Notes under the pieces: generated by a model
What the model saw: the letters and a program-made list of their open reading frames with translations, nothing else
What the model was told of the DNA's origin: nothing
Databases searched by the model: none
Assembly: GCF_015500055.1 (NCBI RefSeq)
Contig: NZ_CP045492.1
Location: forward strand, 754,501 to 818,500
Source of the DNA: Mesorhizobium sp. NBSH29
Lineage (GTDB): Bacteria; Pseudomonadota; Alphaproteobacteria; Rhizobiales; Rhizobiaceae
Length of the DNA: 64,000 bases
Direction: 5' to 3'
Program-made: the position numbers and the translations under genes
Shown here: piece after piece, positions 62,417 through 64,000 of the stretch
How positions within the stretch are numbered: the first letter of the stretch is position 1
Layout: each line of letters opens with the position of its first letter

Positions 62417-63526
62417 ATGGCAGCGCGCAAACTTCTCCTCCTCGCCGGCGACGGCATCGGTCCCGAAGCGATGGGCGAGGTGAAAAAGCTTATTGCCGTG
62501 ATGAATGACACCCTGTCCACCGGCTTCGAAACTGACGAGGGGCTGGTCGGCGGCTGTGCCTACGACGCCCATGGCGCCGCCATTTCAGACGCCGACATGG
62601 ACAAGGCAATGGCCGCCGATGCGGTTTTATTCGGCGCTGTTGGCGGTCCGAAGTGGGATGCAGTACCCTATGATGTGCGCCCCGAAGCCGGGTTGCTTCG
62701 CCTTCGCAAAGACATGGAGCTGTTCGCCAATTTGCGGCCAGCCATCTGCTATCCCGCGCTTGCGGCCTCCTCCTCACTCAAGCAGGAGGTAGTCGAGGGT
62801 CTCGATATTCTGATCGTACGCGAGTTGACCGGCGGCGTGTATTTCGGCGAACCCAAGCAGATCATCGATCTTGGCAATGGCCAGAAGCGCGGCATCGACA
62901 CGCAGGTTTATGACACATTCGAGATCGAACGCATCTCAGGTGTGGCGTTTGAGCTGGCACGCACCCGCAACAACCACGTTACCTCCATGGAAAAGCGCAA
63001 CGTCATGAAATCCGGCGTTTTGTGGAATGAGGTGGTGACCCAGACCCATAAGGAAAAATACGCCGATGTGAAGCTCGATCACATGCTTGCAGATGCCGGC
63101 GGCATGCAGCTTGTGCGCTGGCCAAAACAGTTCGATGTGATCGTCACCGACAATCTGTTTGGCGATATGCTGTCAGATGTCGCCGCTATGCTCACCGGCT
63201 CGCTCGGCATGTTGCCATCGGCCTCGCTCGGGGCGCCAGATGCCATGACAGGCAAACGCAAGGCACTATACGAGCCCGTGCACGGCTCGGCACCGGACAT
63301 TGCCGGCCAGGGCATTGCCAACCCCATCGCCATGCTTTCCTCCTTCGCCATGTGCCTGCGCTATTCGTTCGGCATGGTCGCCGAGGCAGACCGAGTGGAG
63401 GCGTCAATCGCCGCAGTACTGGATGATGGCTTGCGCACGAAGGACATTCTGTCCGAGGGCATGACCGAAGTTGGGACAACCGCCATGGGCGACGCGATCA
63501 TCGAAAAGTTCCGCGCCCTTGGCTGA
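62417..63526 (+). CDS. leuB: 3-isopropylmalate dehydrogenase LeuB
   Basis: The 369 residues oxidatively decarboxylate 3-isopropylmalate with NAD in leucine synthesis. Clear features are [31 protein letters not shown], the metal/substrate motif [22 protein letters not shown] and [14 protein letters not shown]. It is the third leucine-related gene region here with leuD, although RidA and hisC intervene. Confidence 0.97.
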   Translation: MAARKLLLLAGDGIGPEAMGEVKKLIAVMNDTLSTGFETDEGLVGGCAYDAHGAAISDADMDKAMAADAVLFGAVGGPKWDAVPYDVRPEAGLLRLRKDMELFANLRPAICYPALAASSSLKQEVVEGLDILIVRELTGGVYFGEPKQIIDLGNGQKRGIDTQVYDTFEIERISGVAFELARTRNNHVTSMEKRNVMKSGVLWNEVVTQTHKEKYADVKLDHMLADAGGMQLVRWPKQFDVIVTDNLFGDMLSDVAAMLTGSLGMLPSASLGAPDAMTGKRKALYEPVHGSAPDIAGQGIANPIAMLSSFAMCLRYSFGMVAEADRVEASIAAVLDDGLRTKDILSEGMTEVGTTAMGDAIIEKFRALG

Positions 63527-63607
63527 CATGCAGGCGCGCCGGATATTTTGCCTCGATTGACTCTTTGATCAAACGGGGTACAAGGCGGCGACGTTACGGA
63601 GCCTTCA

Positions 63608-63727
63608 ATGCGCGGCCTTCTTATGGCACTTTTTGCGTTCGATTTTCCCGGCCATGATGCCGGTCGTCGGCGCGCGCCCCTTCGTTTCACCAAAACCATG
63701 GCCAAAACGACCACTAAAACGGTCTGA
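63608..63727 (+). CDS. 39-codon ORF of unknown status upstream of asd
   Basis: ATG 63608 reads MRGLLMALFAFDF, then a basic middle and MAKTTTKTV before TGA at 63725. GGAGC lies upstream. It is too short for confident calling; the hydrophobic start followed by a basic, Thr-rich end is not a recognised family. It could be a small protein or chance. Confidence 0.25.
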   Translation: MRGLLMALFAFDFPGHDAGRRRAPLRFTKTMAKTTTKTV

Positions 63728-63746
63728 TCTCCCTTGGCCTAACCAC

Positions 63747-63820
63747 CCCTCTCCCGGGTCTGGCCCGGGGGCGAAACCCGCAAGGCCAGCGGGTTCTCCA
63801 CAAAAGCCAGGCGGAGAGGG
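63747..63820. repeat. Imperfect palindromic intergenic element before asd
   Basis: Outer arms CCCTCTCC (63747-63754) and GGAGAGGG (63813-63820) are perfect. Inside are CCCGGG-TCTGG-CCCGGG (63753-63769) and the hairpin AACCCGC (63775-63781) / GCGGGTT (63789-63795). The cloverleaf-like layout resembles dispersed palindromic elements of rhizobial genomes (RIME and ABC-motif type). The exact family is not proven from one copy. Confidence 0.5.
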
Positions 63821-63835
63821 AGCAGGAGAATTTCA

Positions 63836-64000
63836 ATGGGTTTCAAGGTAGCAGTAGTCGGAGCCACGGGTAATGTGGGTCGCGAAATGCTTAACATTCT
63901 CGAAGAGCGCGGCTTTCCGGTCTCTGAAGTGGTTGCCGTCGCCTCGCGGCGCAGCCAGGGCACGGAAGTATCTTACGGTGACAAGACACTGAAAGTGCGC
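63836..64000 (+). CDS. asd: Aspartate-semialdehyde dehydrogenase (N-terminal part, cut by window edge)
   Basis: The first 55 residues, [20 protein letters not shown], give the NADP-binding loop GATGNVG and the usual [13 protein letters not shown]. The enzyme makes aspartate semialdehyde for lysine, threonine, methionine and diaminopimelate. ATG 63836 follows GCAGGAG at about 63822-63828. The active-site Cys lies beyond the window edge. Confidence 0.93.
   Translation, partial: MGFKVAVVGATGNVGREMLNILEERGFPVSEVVAVASRRSQGTEVSYGDKTLKVR

Noticed and set aside
1-64000. tRNA, rRNA, CRISPR arrays, insertion sequences and phage genes
   Set aside because: Intergenic spaces were read for cloverleafs, spaced direct repeats, transposase motifs and att-like repeats; none was found. 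The TA module is the only mobility-associated feature.

Overview
The window reads as a chromosomal segment of an alphaproteobacterium of the order Hyphomicrobiales (Rhizobiales), most like Mesorhizobium and relatives in the Phyllobacteriaceae. The evidence is the phaR/phaAB block, a second RpoH sigma factor (RpoH2 type), CarD, a CenR-type response regulator, the hemC-hemD-Mic60-hemY order, the tkt-gap-pgk-fba gluconeogenic/glycolytic group, a SorT/SorU-type sulfite dehydrogenase pair and frequent GANTC (CcrM) sites. No tRNA, rRNA, CRISPR, prophage or insertion sequence was seen. Both ends cut a gene: phaR at the left and asd at the right.

Layout. 0-3.2 kb: polyhydroxybutyrate synthesis (phaR divergent from phaAB) and an aquaporin. 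3.2-3.9 kb: a gene-free stretch rich in GANTC and GTTAAC sites with one strong Shine-Dalgarno 14-codon ORF. 3.9-11.6 kb: SUV3-like helicase, S4-domain protein, FdxA ferredoxin, CarD, RpoH2 and an M48 lipoprotein protease. 11.7-16.0 kb: a thiamine block, with thiBPQ under a TPP riboswitch and a divergent thiamine pyrophosphokinase. 16.0-18.5 kb: Uup ABC-F, ZapA and a DUF4164 coiled-coil protein. 18.8-25.4 kb: tkt, gap, a CPA1 antiporter and pgk.

25.5-39.4 kb is the accessory heart of the window. It lies between pgk and the class I aldolase gene fba, which stand close together in related genomes as I recall them. It holds a VapC-type toxin-antitoxin pair at its left edge. Next is an operon of a DXR-like (DRL/COG4091, SAF-domain) oxidoreductase with the E1alpha, E1beta and E2 subunits of an acetoin-dehydrogenase-like complex. 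Two convergent genes follow (HAD phosphatase, unknown protein). Then come gutM, a complete glucitol-family PTS permease (srlA, srlE, srlB) and a fused HPr-EI phosphotransferase, and finally an unknown gene and a SorC/DeoR-type sugar-responsive regulator. There is no sorbitol-6-phosphate dehydrogenase. I propose that the island imports and phosphorylates a polyol, oxidises/isomerises the polyol phosphate with the DRL-like enzyme, and cleaves the resulting ketol phosphate to an acyl-CoA plus a triose phosphate that enters gap/pgk. 2-C-methyl-D-erythritol is the most economical candidate substrate (MEP to DXP to acetyl-CoA plus glyceraldehyde-3-phosphate). This is inference. ATGTTC/GAACAT hexamers at both operon promoters suggest a shared operator.

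39.5-64 kb is ordinary backbone. It runs fba, an MFS exporter, TerB-like protein, HemY-N, Mic60/mitofilin, hemD and hemC, then tsaD, gpsA, YciI, EVE, an ETF-beta lysine methyltransferase-like protein, DUF1761, and a LysR regulator facing a DUF1127 gene. After these come an L,D-transpeptidase-like protein, CenR, a stand-alone cyclic-nucleotide-binding protein, a small zincin, DUF1737, a CitE/HpcH lyase and a DadA-like oxidase. The stretch ends with the SorT/SorU-like pair (the cytochrome has two haem sites), leuD, RidA, hisC-like, leuB and asd.
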